Counted from the first letter of the stretch, positions 16,948 to 26,267 are shown. The stretch: 64,000 nucleotides of DNA from Planctomycetota bacterium (GCA_021776735.1 JAJFFH010000028.1:1-64000), one strand, 5' to 3'. Made by a program: numbers and translations. Notes: generated from the letters alone by a model not told the origin.

Positions 16948-18231
16948 ATGCGCCTTGTCGCCTCGATCTGCGTGCTCAGCGTTGTTGCGCTTGGGCAGGA
17001 TACCGGGATCGAGGTGCGTCTCGGCGCGGGCATCGATCCGCCGCGTGACATCGCGGGCATTTCCGTGCCGAAGCCGCCGCCCGGCTACTATTCGCCGGTA
17101 TCGAAGTCGTGCTCGGTCATTCAGGGCCATGGCGGCGCGTTCAGCCACAAGACGCTCTGGTCGCGCTATGCGTGGGATTTCGCGGTGCCGCCGGGCACGC
17201 CGGTTGTCGCCGCCCGCGCAGGAGTCGTCGTGCGCGCACGTCTCGCGGGCAACGTCGGCGGCAACGACCAAAAACAGTTCGGCCATGCGGGCAACGTCGT
17301 CGTCGTCGATCACCTCGACGGGACCGCGACGTCCTACGTGCATCTTCAGCGCGAGTTGTTGCCGCGCGCCCGCGTGGGGGAGTACGTCGTTGCGGGCGAA
17401 GTGATCGGGGCTGCAGGGGATACCGGATTCGTCGTCTCGCCGCACCTGCACTACACCGTGATCGATCCGCGCACGCAGCGATCCGTGCCGTCCAGGTTCG
17501 CCGACTTCAAGCGCAACGACGGCGTACCGCGCAAGGGCAACAGTGTTCGCGCCGCTCCCGTGCCCGCCGTCCCCCAGGAAACAATGGTCGCCTACAAACG
17601 CATCGTGCGCGCCGCCGTCGCAGCACGCCGCGCGGGCTATCCCGATCTTGCGTGGCGTTTCCTGACGGAGTTGCACCGGCGTCAGATTGCACCCGCGTAC
17701 TTCTATGAAAAGGTTCGTCAGGCGCTGGTCGAAAAAACGCGGGCCGACGTGGAACGGCTCTTGAAAGACCCGCCGGACGACGTGGCCGACCGCCTTGCAC
17801 ACGTCCTCGCCCGTACGGAACTCGCGGCGGCAGTCCCGCGCGGCGCGCATCCGGACAAAGCGGTCGCGCTGTGGGTGGACGGCTTGCGCGCCGGGTTCTT
17901 GGGCTCGCCGTGGGACGGTCTCGCGTCGTTCGCGAAAGCCAGGAGACTCCGCGACGATCCGCGGTTTGCCAAGGGCGCTCGCGCCGCGCTCAAGTCGTGG
18001 CAAGGCGAACAAAAGCGCCGCCTTGATCTCACGCTGCACGAAGCGACGATTGCGCTGCCGTGGCACAAACGCCGCGTCCTCGACGACGCCGAGCAATGGG
18101 CCCGGCGCGCCCGCGACCGAAAACGCCTCCGCACAAGACTGTTCCCGGCCGAGAAAAAAGCGGCGAGCACGGAGTATCGCGCTTTTAAGGAACGCGCCAA
18201 GGACGTTCAGCGGACTCTGAATCGACGATGA
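16948..18231 (+). CDS. Secreted M23-family (LytM-like) peptidase
   Basis: The 427-residue product has a short signal peptide (MRLVASICVLSVVALG) and a LytM/M23 beta-sandwich at about residues 60-185: RYAWDFAVPPGTPVVAARAG, the glycine-rich core, DHLDGTATSYVHLQ, and the metal-binding SPHLHYTVID. M23 enzymes are zinc endopeptidases acting on cell-wall or other Gly-containing peptides. The first metal ligand is usually a His just before the conserved WDF; here that position is Arg-Tyr, so activity may be reduced or replaced. The C-terminal ~230 residues are helical, TPR-like and unassigned. ATG 16948 is chosen over an upstream start at 16891 because it begins the signal peptide. Confidence 0.8.
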   Translation: MRLVASICVLSVVALGQDTGIEVRLGAGIDPPRDIAGISVPKPPPGYYSPVSKSCSVIQGHGGAFSHKTLWSRYAWDFAVPPGTPVVAARAGVVVRARLAGNVGGNDQKQFGHAGNVVVVDHLDGTATSYVHLQRELLPRARVGEYVVAGEVIGAAGDTGFVVSPHLHYTVIDPRTQRSVPSRFADFKRNDGVPRKGNSVRAAPVPAVPQETMVAYKRIVRAAVAARRAGYPDLAWRFLTELHRRQIAPAYFYEKVRQALVEKTRADVERLLKDPPDDVADRLAHVLARTELAAAVPRGAHPDKAVALWVDGLRAGFLGSPWDGLASFAKARRLRDDPRFAKGARAALKSWQGEQKRRLDLTLHEATIALPWHKRRVLDDAEQWARRARDRKRLRTRLFPAEKKAASTEYRAFKERAKDVQRTLNRR

Positions 18232-18254
18232 GACCGCGAGCCTCCCGGGGCAAC

Positions 18255-18270
18255 AGCAAACGGACGGCGA
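18255..18270. repeat. Dispersed repeat, intergenic copy
   Basis: AGCAAACGGACGGCGA lies 24 bases after the stop of the M23 gene and before the next plus-strand gene; the last two core bases differ (GAG instead of GATG). Confidence 0.7.
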
Positions 18271-18312
18271 GTTTCCTGGAACCGGGCGCGCATCGACTTC
18301 GTCGAAACCGCC

Positions 18313-19182
18313 ATGCGCCGGATTCTGCCTGCACTGCTCGTCGTCCTGTTCTTGTTCGCACCCGCTTTCGCTCGCTGGAAGACTCCGTCCGATGTGCCAG
18401 TCGAGCGACTTGTCGCCAACCTCGGGGCGTACGTGAAGGAGCACCCGGAAGACGCGCATGGCCACTATGTCTTAGCGCGCGTGCACGGGCTTGCGCTGAC
18501 GCTCAAGAGCACGACGGTGCGCGCGTATCTTCGACGGGACGGATCCCTGCCCGGGATCGACCACCAGTTTCACGGCCGCACCAAGACCAAAGGCACGGCG
18601 CAACCCGCCGCGCTGCGCAAGCACCTGCACGCGGCCCTGAAACACTTCGCCCAGGCGATCAAACTCGATCCGCAAAGCGGCCTGTATCGGCTCGGGCAGG
18701 CGTACGTGGTGGAGGTCGCGGGCACGTTTGTTCTCCACGCACCGGTCGAAGTGAAGATTTCGGCCGAGGAGCGCGCGCGGATCGCGAAACTCGTCGAGCT
18801 GCTCGCCTCCAAGAGCGAAGCCCAGCGTGCGAAGGCGCGGGCGGACCTTCGGCGCGCCGGGGTCCGCGCGGGCGCGGCTCTGGAGCTGCTCTTGACCGGC
18901 AAGCAGAAGGCCGATCCCGAGGTTGTGCGGCAAGCGCGCGCCCTGATGGCCGCGCTTTGGACCGACGAGGCGATCAAGATTTACTGGGCCGCGTTCGAGC
19001 GCAGCGAAAAACGGGACGCGGCGCTCGAGTCCAAGCCGATCCGTGGATTGTCGTCGCTCGTGAGCCACGAGGCCGCCGGTGCCTATGTCCGCCTCGTCAA
19101 GGAGAGCGGTGGAGCCAGCGCCGCGCAAAAAGAGCGCGTCGAACGGGCGCAAGCGCACTGCAAAAATTTTCGACGCTGGTGA
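18313..19182 (+). CDS. Secreted helical (TPR-like) hypothetical protein
   Basis: This 289-residue protein has a signal peptide (residues 1-20, cut after APAFA), then a TPR-like pair (ERLVANLGAYVKEHPEDAHG; HAALKHFAQAIKLDPQSGLY). A helical region resembling one armadillo/HEAT unit follows (RIAKLVELLASKSEAQRAKA). No catalytic motif is visible. The stop codon overlaps the GTG start of the next gene by three bases, so the two are translationally coupled and probably act together outside the cytoplasm or in the periplasm. Confidence 0.65.
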   Translation: MRRILPALLVVLFLFAPAFARWKTPSDVPVERLVANLGAYVKEHPEDAHGHYVLARVHGLALTLKSTTVRAYLRRDGSLPGIDHQFHGRTKTKGTAQPAALRKHLHAALKHFAQAIKLDPQSGLYRLGQAYVVEVAGTFVLHAPVEVKISAEERARIAKLVELLASKSEAQRAKARADLRRAGVRAGAALELLLTGKQKADPEVVRQARALMAALWTDEAIKIYWAAFERSEKRDAALESKPIRGLSSLVSHEAAGAYVRLVKESGGASAAQKERVERAQAHCKNFRRW

Positions 19183-19772
19183 GGCGCAAGATCACGCCGA
19201 TCGTGTTCTCGCTCGACAGATCGTGTGAGTTGTCGGAGCTGATCGCCGCGGGCCACACCGTGCGTTTCGATCTGGATGGCGACGACGTGGCCGAGCGCGT
19301 TTCGTCGTGGGTGCGTCCGGACACCGGTCTCTTGGTCTGGGATCCGTCCGGTACCGGGCGCATCACGTCCGGCCGCCAGTTCTTCGGCTCGGTGACGTGG
19401 TGGATGTTTTGGCGCAACGGCTACGACGCGCTCGACGCGCTTGACGACAATCGCGACGGTCGTCTCACCGGTGCGGAACTGCGCGGGCTGGCGGTCTGGC
19501 ACGATGCCGACTCCGACGGCGTGAGCGATCCCGGCGAAGTTCGTTCGGTGCAAGAACACGGTATCGCGGCGCTGGCGACGCGCGCCACGAGCGAAGCCGA
19601 CGGCTGTCCCGCGAACCCCATGGGCCTCGCGATGAACGACGGTCGCCGTCTGCCGACCTACGACTGGATCGTGAGCGTGACCGTGCCGCGGACATCGCCG
19701 TCCCGCCTTCGCACCGCCGGCGCTACGGCGCGGCAAGCCTCCAGCGTCCGCGACGTCGCCTATCCCCGGTAG
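19179..19772 (+). CDS. Protein with EF-hand-like calcium-binding repeats
   Basis: Starting at the GTG overlapping the previous stop (GTGA), this 197-residue protein opens with a beta-rich segment around a DLDGDDVAERV turn and contains two clear Asp-rich loops: ALDDNRDGRLTGAELRGLAV and HDADSDGVSDPGEVRSV. These match EF-hand/dockerin-type calcium loops. The arrangement (FDLDGDG-like, WDPSGTGRITSGRQFF, then EF loops) is common in secreted planctomycete and RTX-type proteins, yet no signal peptide is visible with this start. The last ~25 residues read through a degenerate repeat copy at 19693-19703 and converge on the hydrolase gene, overlapping it by 13 bases. Confidence 0.65.
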   Translation: MRRKITPIVFSLDRSCELSELIAAGHTVRFDLDGDDVAERVSSWVRPDTGLLVWDPSGTGRITSGRQFFGSVTWWMFWRNGYDALDALDDNRDGRLTGAELRGLAVWHDADSDGVSDPGEVRSVQEHGIAALATRATSEADGCPANPMGLAMNDGRRLPTYDWIVSVTVPRTSPSRLRTAGATARQASSVRDVAYPR

Positions 19773-21640
19773 TCGGTGAACACGACGGATGTCGCGGACT
19801 TCATCTCCCGCGCGTCCGACTCCTTGCCCTTGATCTTCAGGTCGTCCTTGCAGTGGTACATCGAGAGCAGGACGTAGAGCGAGACGACGAAGGCGTTGCC
19901 GACGAGGACCGCGACGTACAGGAACGCTTCGTGGCCGCGGCCGGGCGGGTCGAATGTGCGGCCCAGCGTCCAGCCGACGAGTATGGCCACGGTGGCGATG
20001 CAGATCGTCAGCCAGTCCTGGCGTGCCAGGCGCTTGGTGAGCTTGCGGTTGGGGCCGCTGTGTGCGCCGGGGAAGAGGATGAAACGCCAGAGAGCCCAAC
20101 CGGCGAGGATCGCGGCGAGGATGGTCGCAACGCGCTTGATCGGGAGGCGGACGAACGCTGTAGCGGCTGTGAGCAGTACCAGGAAGAGAATCATGCGTAG
20201 CCATAGGAGCCGGCGGAAGTGGGCGGCTGGTTTTTTGCGCTGGTCGCGCAGGTGTTCGTCGCAGCCGGGATCTTCGTGGTCGAAGTGGCGCCATTTCGCG
20301 CGCTGGATTTGGCGCCACCAGATGCTCAGGTCGATCAGCATGCGGCCGAGCCACCAGGTGCCCAGGAACGCGGTCGAGGCGACGACACATTGGACGAGGC
20401 CGTCTGCGGTCCAGGCCCATACGAACAGACCGGTGTTGAGCAGCACGACGGCGAGCGGAATCAGGAAGTACGTGAAGCGGAGCAGCGAGCGGTACGCGGC
20501 AGGCACGAACCACGGGGGGCCGGTGTTCGGGCGAGTGCCCGCCACGGCGCGTGCGTAGATCCATTGGAAGAGCTCGACGTCCTTGAAGTATCCAAGATGC
20601 GCCTGGCCCGGGATGTCGTACCGGTTGAAGACCCGGTCCTCGATGGTTTCGAAGACCGCCTGAAAGCCGGGCGAGTCGGCGGCGATGTCGAGGTTGTGGC
20701 CGACGGGATCCTGTTCGTCGCAGTAGTTGAAGTGCCGGACCTTCTTGCCCGTGCGCGAAAAGCCGGACGGATCGGCCATGTGGTCGAACCGGTACCACCA
20801 GATCAGCAGGAACTTGTCGATGGGGGAGCCCAGCGTGACGAACGACTGCACGTGTTCGGCCCAGTCGCGCGCGGGCGGGTTGTCCGTGCCGTAGTCGGGA
20901 TAATCGACGGCGCCGATCTTGTGCGCCGCCATGAGCGCGTCGAGGGCGACGACGGTGCCGAGGCTATGCGCGAGGATGGTGTAGGTGGGGGCGGGGCCCT
21001 CAGGGAATTCCGCTTCGTGCGCCGCGTGGACTGCGGCCATCTCTTGGTGGAACTGCCGGACCGCGCGGCCGCGGGCGGGCACGTAGTCGCCATACATCTG
21101 CACGTCGCCGAGATAGTCGTCGAACGCGGTCTTGCCGGCGCCGGCGAGCTTGCCGACGAGGAGCCGGCGCATGACGAGAACCGCACTCCGTACCTGGCCG
21201 AGCATGCGCTTGACCCAGACCGGCGGCGGCGGATCCTTGCCGTCCATCCGCGCGAGCACGCTCGCGGCCCAGTCCTCTGGCGCCTCGCCGTGGTGCTCGA
21301 ACGCAGTCCGCGACACCTCGTTCCAGGCGAAGTCCACGAAACGGAGCTGGTCGGTCGCGGGTAGCCCGGTGAACGGACCCGCGGCCTCGCCCGGCTGCGG
21401 CACGCCGGCGAATTCGACCCAGAGCTTTTCTCCCGAGTGCACGATCCCGCCCGCCGTGCCGAGCGACACGCGCGGTTCGGGCGGCGTCGGCTTGCCCTGC
21501 CCGTAGTCGGTTTGCTTGAGCGCGGTCCCGAACAGGTTGGCCACGAGCCGCGAGGTTTCGAACTCGCGCGACTCGCCCATCCCGTGAACCGTCACGACGT
21601 AGTGAATCCGTGCGTCCGCCGTGGCGTCTTTCTCTCCCAT
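19760..21640 (-). CDS. Membrane-anchored alpha/beta hydrolase-like protein
   Basis: This 626-residue protein opens with a lipase-like HYVVTVHGMGESREFETSRL and has a nucleophile elbow in TYTILAHSLGTVVALDAL (A-H-S-L-G), so the N-terminal ~330 residues fit a serine hydrolase of the alpha/beta fold. LGSPIDKFLL and GHNLDIAADSP follow. The C-terminal ~250 residues carry about seven hydrophobic segments (for example FLIPLAVVLLNTGLFVWAW and YVAVLVGNAFVVSLYVLL), anchoring it in the membrane. The substrate is unknown, possibly a lipid. ATG 21640 is chosen over upstream frames because the conserved start follows at once. It is divergent from mutM. Confidence 0.75.
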   Translation of the reverse strand: MGEKDATADARIHYVVTVHGMGESREFETSRLVANLFGTALKQTDYGQGKPTPPEPRVSLGTAGGIVHSGEKLWVEFAGVPQPGEAAGPFTGLPATDQLRFVDFAWNEVSRTAFEHHGEAPEDWAASVLARMDGKDPPPPVWVKRMLGQVRSAVLVMRRLLVGKLAGAGKTAFDDYLGDVQMYGDYVPARGRAVRQFHQEMAAVHAAHEAEFPEGPAPTYTILAHSLGTVVALDALMAAHKIGAVDYPDYGTDNPPARDWAEHVQSFVTLGSPIDKFLLIWWYRFDHMADPSGFSRTGKKVRHFNYCDEQDPVGHNLDIAADSPGFQAVFETIEDRVFNRYDIPGQAHLGYFKDVELFQWIYARAVAGTRPNTGPPWFVPAAYRSLLRFTYFLIPLAVVLLNTGLFVWAWTADGLVQCVVASTAFLGTWWLGRMLIDLSIWWRQIQRAKWRHFDHEDPGCDEHLRDQRKKPAAHFRRLLWLRMILFLVLLTAATAFVRLPIKRVATILAAILAGWALWRFILFPGAHSGPNRKLTKRLARQDWLTICIATVAILVGWTLGRTFDPPGRGHEAFLYVAVLVGNAFVVSLYVLLSMYHCKDDLKIKGKESDAREMKSATSVVFTDYRG

Positions 21641-21713
21641 GGACCGCAAGTTAGCAAAAATGCGCGCTGCCCCCGCGCCCCCCTCTCCTTTTGTCCGCGA
21701 TATACTCCCCGCC

Positions 21714-22538
21714 ATGCCCGAGCTGCCGGAGGTCGAGACCGTTGTACGCCACATTCGCCCGAATGTGGTGGGGCGGCGCATCGAGAGCGCGGAGATTCAC
21801 TGGAAGCGGACCGTCGAGCCGCTCACGCCCGCGCGGTTTCGTTCGGCCGTGAAGGGCGCGACCGTCGAGCGCGTCTGGCGGCGCGGCAAATACATCGTCT
21901 TCGATCTCGGAGGGCACGGCAGTCTCGTCGGTCATCTGCGGATGACAGGACGCATGCAGGTGGGAGCAAGTCCGGGCGCGCATGTGGTTGTGTCGCTCGC
22001 TCTCGACGACGGCCGCGGTTTCCACTTCATCGACGTGCGCAAGTTCGGGCGGCTGGTCTGGGCGCGCCGTTCCGAGGACGCGTTGCCCGCGCTGGGCCCC
22101 GAGCCGCTGGGCGACGCGTTCACCGCCGACTGGTTTTCACGTGCGCTCCGCAAGCGCCACCGCCGGCTCAAGCCGCTCCTGCTCGACCAGTCGTTTCTCG
22201 CCGGGCTCGGCAACATCTACGTGGACGAGGCGTTGTTCGCCGCGCGCCTGCACCCGCTGCGCCCCGCAAGCACGCTGCGCCGCCCGGCGGCCGATCGCCT
22301 GCACGAAGCCATCCGCACGATCCTGGCCGCCGCGGTCGAACACGAGGGCTCCACGTTCGACCGCTTCTACCGCACCCCGGAAGGCAAACCCGGCAGCTAC
22401 CAGCACAAGTTCCAGGTCTACGGCCGCACAAAAAAACCCTGCCGCCGCTGCGCCGCGCCCGTAAGAAAACTCGTCGTCGGCGGACGAGGCACGCACATCT
22501 GCCCCCGCTGCCAGCGAGCCCCGCGCTCCCCGGCATGA
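21714..22538 (+). CDS. mutM: Formamidopyrimidine-DNA glycosylase
   Basis: This 274-residue protein is the normal length for Fpg/MutM. It begins with the catalytic MPELPEVETVVRHIRP (Pro2 and Glu3), has the helix-two-turn-helix region QSFLAGLGNIYVDEALFAA, and ends in the zinc finger CRRC...CPRC. It excises oxidised purines such as 8-oxoguanine and nicks the abasic site. TATACT (21701-21706) ends seven bases before the ATG, pointing to a leaderless mRNA. Its stop overlaps the ATG of the next gene (ATGA), making a two-gene operon. Confidence 0.95.
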   Translation: MPELPEVETVVRHIRPNVVGRRIESAEIHWKRTVEPLTPARFRSAVKGATVERVWRRGKYIVFDLGGHGSLVGHLRMTGRMQVGASPGAHVVVSLALDDGRGFHFIDVRKFGRLVWARRSEDALPALGPEPLGDAFTADWFSRALRKRHRRLKPLLLDQSFLAGLGNIYVDEALFAARLHPLRPASTLRRPAADRLHEAIRTILAAAVEHEGSTFDRFYRTPEGKPGSYQHKFQVYGRTKKPCRRCAAPVRKLVVGGRGTHICPRCQRAPRSPA

Positions 22539-23128
22539 CCCCGAGAAAGTACACGGACGGCGATGTTCCCGGCCGCCGGGCCGCGCGGATCTCGTACACT
22601 CGCGAAGGGAGACGAACCGCCAGCTTCTTCACGCACATCCTCGTCGCACTCGTTGCCGTACGCATCTTTGCGCCCACAGCGCCGTGGCGATTGTGGGTCG
22701 CGGCTTGCGTGCTCTCGGCGCTGCCCGACGCCGATGGGGCGCTGCATTACGCCGGTGTGCCCTACGAAAACCACTTCGGCCATCGCGGTTTCACGCACTC
22801 GCTCCTGTTCGCCGCGGCTGCAGCGCTCATGGCAACCCTTCTGCAACGCGCCCGGCGCGCATGGATGGTGCCGTTCTTGTTCGTGGTGGGCGCGTCGCAC
22901 GGGGTTCTTGACGCCATGACCGACGGCGGCCTCGGCATCGCCTTTTTCTTCCCCGACAATACGCGCTACTTTCTGCCCTGGCGCCCCATCACCGTCAGCC
23001 CGATCTCCGTGTCCGCATTCTTCTCGGAGTGGGGCGTAAACGTCATGAAGAGCGAGGTCGTGTGGGTCTGGTTGCCACTCCTCACGCTGCTCGGGCTCGT
23101 CGAGATCGTCCGCGCTGTCCGCCGATAG
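22535..23128 (+). CDS. YdjM-like membrane metal-dependent hydrolase
   Basis: From about residue 29 the protein matches the YdjM/'inner membrane metal-dependent hydrolase' family: ASFFTHILVALVAVRIF, LSALPDADGALHYAG, and the HRGFTHSLLFAAAAAL box whose His and Asp residues are the proposed metal ligands. Four to five membrane segments follow. The only in-frame start is the ATG overlapping the mutM stop, which adds about 28 odd residues containing the dispersed repeat (TDGDV at 22552-22566). In the family the start is usually Met-Ala-Ser-Phe; here that Met codon position is ACC, preceded by AAGGGAG. The original start may have been mutated, or a non-standard start is used. Confidence 0.7.
   Translation: MTPRKYTDGDVPGRRAARISYTREGRRTASFFTHILVALVAVRIFAPTAPWRLWVAACVLSALPDADGALHYAGVPYENHFGHRGFTHSLLFAAAAALMATLLQRARRAWMVPFLFVVGASHGVLDAMTDGGLGIAFFFPDNTRYFLPWRPITVSPISVSAFFSEWGVNVMKSEVVWVWLPLLTLLGLVEIVRAVRR
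22552..22566. repeat. Dispersed repeat at the start of a coding region
   Basis: CACGGACGGCGATGT lies 14 bases after the mutM stop and inside the N-terminal extension of the YdjM-like gene, in the Thr-Asp-Gly-Asp frame. Confidence 0.75.
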
Positions 23129-23142
23129 CTCCGCGTCGGGAA

Positions 23143-23646
23143 TCAGAACATGCCAATCATGCTGCTCGTGCCGTCACCCGCGGCGTGGGCGCGCTGTTCC
23201 GCCCTGGAGCGGCCGCGTTCGGCCTGCTCGAGCTGGTCTTCGAGGCGTTCGTGGGCGTGGCGCCACTCGATGAGCTCGCCGCCGCGGCGGATGTAGTCCG
23301 CGATGTCGTTGAGCGCGTCGCCGTGCAGCCAGGAACCGTGGCTCGTGCAGACATGAACGAGCACGAAACTCGCGCGCCCGAACGTGCGGCGCGCCATCGG
23401 CTCCTGGCACTCGGGGCACCGGACATACACAACCGGGCGATCGACCGCCGCGCGCTTGCGTGCGCCACACTCGTCGTGGAGCGCTTGCACGTCGTCGGGC
23501 GTGTAGCGCCGCTCGATCCGCGCCTGCATTTCATCGAGTTGGTCTGCCGTCACGAACAGATGCCCACAGTCCTTGCACGCGGGTGCGGGTCCGGCGGGCG
23601 TGTCCGTTTCGATCAGGTTCGCGTGGCATTGCGGGCAGGTCGGCAC
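23143..23646 (-). CDS. TFIIB-type zinc-ribbon protein
   Basis: This 167-residue soluble protein has two zinc ribbons: an N-terminal CPQC...CKDC pair (residues 4-27) with the GHLF tail typical of zf-TFIIB proteins, and a second CPEC...C pair near residue 80 followed by a SxGSWLH-like segment (TSHGSWLHGDALNDIADYIR). The C-terminus is a charged coiled coil (LEDQLEQAERGRSRAEQRA). Such proteins may bind nucleic acid or metal; function is unknown. It starts with GTG at 23646; TAACAT lies six bases before it. It converges with the YdjM-like gene with only 14 bases between. Confidence 0.75.
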   Translation of the reverse strand: MPTCPQCHANLIETDTPAGPAPACKDCGHLFVTADQLDEMQARIERRYTPDDVQALHDECGARKRAAVDRPVVYVRCPECQEPMARRTFGRASFVLVHVCTSHGSWLHGDALNDIADYIRRGGELIEWRHAHERLEDQLEQAERGRSRAEQRAHAAGDGTSSMIGMF

Positions 23647-23687
23647 GGCTCCATGTTACACGGCGCGCCGTTTGGGATCGTGCGGCC

Positions 23688-24035
23688 ATGCGGTGTCGGG
23701 GTCAATGCGCTGTCGCTTGGGGTCTCCTGATTCTTGTTTCCTGCGGTTCGGAAGATGGAACCGGCGAGGTCACGTCCAAGAAACGACGCGCCCCGGCGAA
23801 GTCGCCATCGACGGGGACAACGGAGCGCGAGCGCCCGTACACGCGTGCACAATTGTTCCGCGAGGTGCGTGACCAACTGGTGGCGAAGGTCCATGGACTC
23901 GTGGTTCGCGAGACCGAAGGTGAGGATCTCACCGCGACTTCAGCGGCGCGCTCGTTCGCCGACGGCGGACGGCCGATCTCGAAAGATCTCTTCCGCTGGA
24001 CCGGCAAGCGCTGGGAGCCATACGCTCAAAAGTAA
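23688..24035 (+). CDS. Small lipoprotein, unknown function
   Basis: A 115-residue product begins with a lipoprotein signal (GLLILVSCGS, lipobox L-V-S-C with Cys at about residue 19), then a polar linker (VTSKKRRAPAKSPSTGTTER) and a helical domain of about 70 residues (TRAQLFREVRDQLVAKVHGL) ending WEPYAQK. No family is recognised. It is divergent from the zinc-ribbon gene (41-base gap between starts) and converges with the CPD-PDZ gene. Confidence 0.6.
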   Translation: MRCRGQCAVAWGLLILVSCGSEDGTGEVTSKKRRAPAKSPSTGTTERERPYTRAQLFREVRDQLVAKVHGLVVRETEGEDLTATSAARSFADGGRPISKDLFRWTGKRWEPYAQK

Positions 24036-24080
24036 CGATGTCTGCGGCGGGCGCGGCACGGGATCGGGCCGAGATCCGCG

Positions 24081-26234
24081 TCACCTGCGGGTCGGCTCTA
24101 CTGAGCCGCCGTCGTCGGTCAGGAGCTTCTTGGCATCGACCGTGATCTCGAGTCGGCGCGAGCCGCGGACCACGCTCATCACGACTTCGTCTTTCAGCCG
24201 CGCGGCCGCCATGGCCGCCGCAAGCTCGGGCGCCGACTTGAACTCCGTGCCGTCGATGACGACGATCAGGTCACCGTCTCGCAGTCCCGTTCGGGCAAAA
24301 GAGCTCTCGGTGTCGGTTATCCGGACGAGGAGCGCATTCGGCTTGAGGAGCGCAAACACAACCTCGGCGGGACCGGGCCGGGCGATTTCCATCGCACCGA
24401 CCTTGCTCTCGATCTTGTACTTGCCCGCAGGGAGGTTGTTGAAATGCACCTTCCGGTCCTTGTCGATCCTTCCGTTGACCATGTACCAGTCCCTCCCGCC
24501 GACGCGGCGGAGGCTGACCAGATCTCCCGGATCGAATCCCGTGGCAACAACGGCCAGGGCGTAGAGCCGGGGCATGGGTACGATGAGCGAGTTCTTGCCG
24601 GGACGGAGAGTGACCGGATGGCGTGTCGCTTCAAAGAACTGGTAGTCGCCGGCCCTGACGTCCACAAAGAGCACGTACTCGCCCTCCTCGACGGGTCCCG
24701 CGCGAAGCATTCCGTTCGCGTCGACCTTCAGGCCACGTTCGGGATCGGCCATGCTCGCGATATCGATCGGACGCTTGCGATCGGTCTTGCGCTCGAGCGC
24801 GAACACGACCCGGCTCTTGTGTTCGCTTCCCAAGTAGCCGCGCACCGTAACCTGCAACGTCGCGGCGGACCGAAACCGCACGGTCAGTTCGCGCGCCTTC
24901 GTGCCGCGGTAGGTCACTTCTTTGTGCCCGTACTTTTCGGTCGTGATCTTCACGCCGTAGGTGCCGCCGCTAGCGGCTCCGCTGCGACCACAGTGAAGAA
25001 CGAGCAGGGCACCATTGTCGCGGCGAGTCCACGAGCCGCCGCCCGACGTGTACGACCCGTCCACACGGTACGACGTCTCGATCTCTTTCACCGGCGTCGG
25101 CTTGTCGTCGGGCCCGAGCACCGAAACGACCACGTACTGGCTCGGCGGGATCTTGAGATCGCGGAAGTCGCATGTCGCCACACGGCCCGCGACGACGACC
25201 ACCCGTGCACCGAGAAGCGGTCCTTCTCCAAGGGCTGCGCCCACGACGTAGCGTCCGTCCGGGAGGTCTTGAAAGGCGTAGGTCATCGCCACGGTGCCCC
25301 GTTTGAAGGCCCAGGCCTGCGTGCCGTTCTTGCGGAGCAGCTCTTCGTCGGGCTGCTGGCCAGCCTGAAACGACAGCGCGTAGAGGCTGATCCCGCTGAA
25401 ATCGACTCCGTCCGCGAACATGATCGTGCCGCGAATGCCCGGGCGACCTCTCAGATGAATGACGACGCGCTCGGGGGTCTTTCCAAGCGGAACGGTCACT
25501 TCGACCGCGTCGCTCTTGAGTTCGTCGCCGTCCCTTACGGATGCCGCAACGACGTACGACCCGGGAGGAACCCGGACGGTGCCCGGTTGCCGATACCAGT
25601 CCCGGGTGATTTCATCCTGCCCGCCGCGCTTGCACTTGATCCAGGCACGTGCGGGCCGCGAACCATCGGGCAACAACACGTCGATCGCGATCTCCACGAC
25701 GGGATGCGCCGTAAAGTCAACGGTCATGCCGGCGCGGGTGAGTGTTCCGCCGCCGCGAAGCTCAAAGCCGGAGAGGGAGGCCGTGACCCGGTAGGCACCG
25801 TCGGTAAGCCCGCGGAGAACATAGGTGCCGTTTGCGCTGGTCGTGGCATCGACCGTCGTCTGTAGCCGAAGCGAACGTTGACGAACGAACGTGCGCACGG
25901 CCTCCTCCAGACCGGGCTCGACCCTGTCCCGGCGGTTCGCCTCGATCCGTCGCAAGACCGCGCGCACCGTGACGCCCGCGACGCCGTCACCACGCGCGCC
26001 GCTGACCGTACCCGTGATGCGGCCGGTGCGGGCGGCAACATCGGGAACGGGAAGCGCTGCGAGCGCCGCGGCGAGGCCCGAGTCTTGTTGAGACTGCTCC
26101 GACTTGGAGGCCGCCGGCGTCTCGCGACGCGTGTCGCCGCGCCGCAGAGTGTTTCCGGAGCCCTGCATTGTACCGAGCAGATAGCCGACGCCGACGCCAA
26201 GCAGCACAACGACCAGGAAGACGAGACGGCCCAT
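24081..26234 (-). CDS. Membrane-anchored CPD-repeat protein with C-terminal PDZ domain
   Basis: This 717-residue protein has an N-terminal anchor (MGRLVFLVVVLLGVGVGYLL), a linker, a CPD domain (GRITGTVSGARGDGVAGVTV, about residue 75), several further beta-sandwich repeats with TANGTYVLRGL-like turns, and a PDZ-like domain at about 630-705 (SFARTGLRDGDLIVVIDGTE, KDEVVMSVVRGSRRLEITVD). CPD plus PDZ suggests an extracytoplasmic scaffold that binds protein tails; no protease active site is seen. The ATG at 26234 is chosen because it begins the anchor. An inverted pair of dispersed repeats lies just upstream, between it and the giant membrane-protein gene. Confidence 0.75.
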   Translation of the reverse strand: MGRLVFLVVVLLGVGVGYLLGTMQGSGNTLRRGDTRRETPAASKSEQSQQDSGLAAALAALPVPDVAARTGRITGTVSGARGDGVAGVTVRAVLRRIEANRRDRVEPGLEEAVRTFVRQRSLRLQTTVDATTSANGTYVLRGLTDGAYRVTASLSGFELRGGGTLTRAGMTVDFTAHPVVEIAIDVLLPDGSRPARAWIKCKRGGQDEITRDWYRQPGTVRVPPGSYVVAASVRDGDELKSDAVEVTVPLGKTPERVVIHLRGRPGIRGTIMFADGVDFSGISLYALSFQAGQQPDEELLRKNGTQAWAFKRGTVAMTYAFQDLPDGRYVVGAALGEGPLLGARVVVVAGRVATCDFRDLKIPPSQYVVVSVLGPDDKPTPVKEIETSYRVDGSYTSGGGSWTRRDNGALLVLHCGRSGAASGGTYGVKITTEKYGHKEVTYRGTKARELTVRFRSAATLQVTVRGYLGSEHKSRVVFALERKTDRKRPIDIASMADPERGLKVDANGMLRAGPVEEGEYVLFVDVRAGDYQFFEATRHPVTLRPGKNSLIVPMPRLYALAVVATGFDPGDLVSLRRVGGRDWYMVNGRIDKDRKVHFNNLPAGKYKIESKVGAMEIARPGPAEVVFALLKPNALLVRITDTESSFARTGLRDGDLIVVIDGTEFKSAPELAAAMAAARLKDEVVMSVVRGSRRLEITVDAKKLLTDDGGSVEPTRR

Positions 26235-26267
26235 GGCACTAACAACGCAGCCCGAGCTCGGCCGGAA

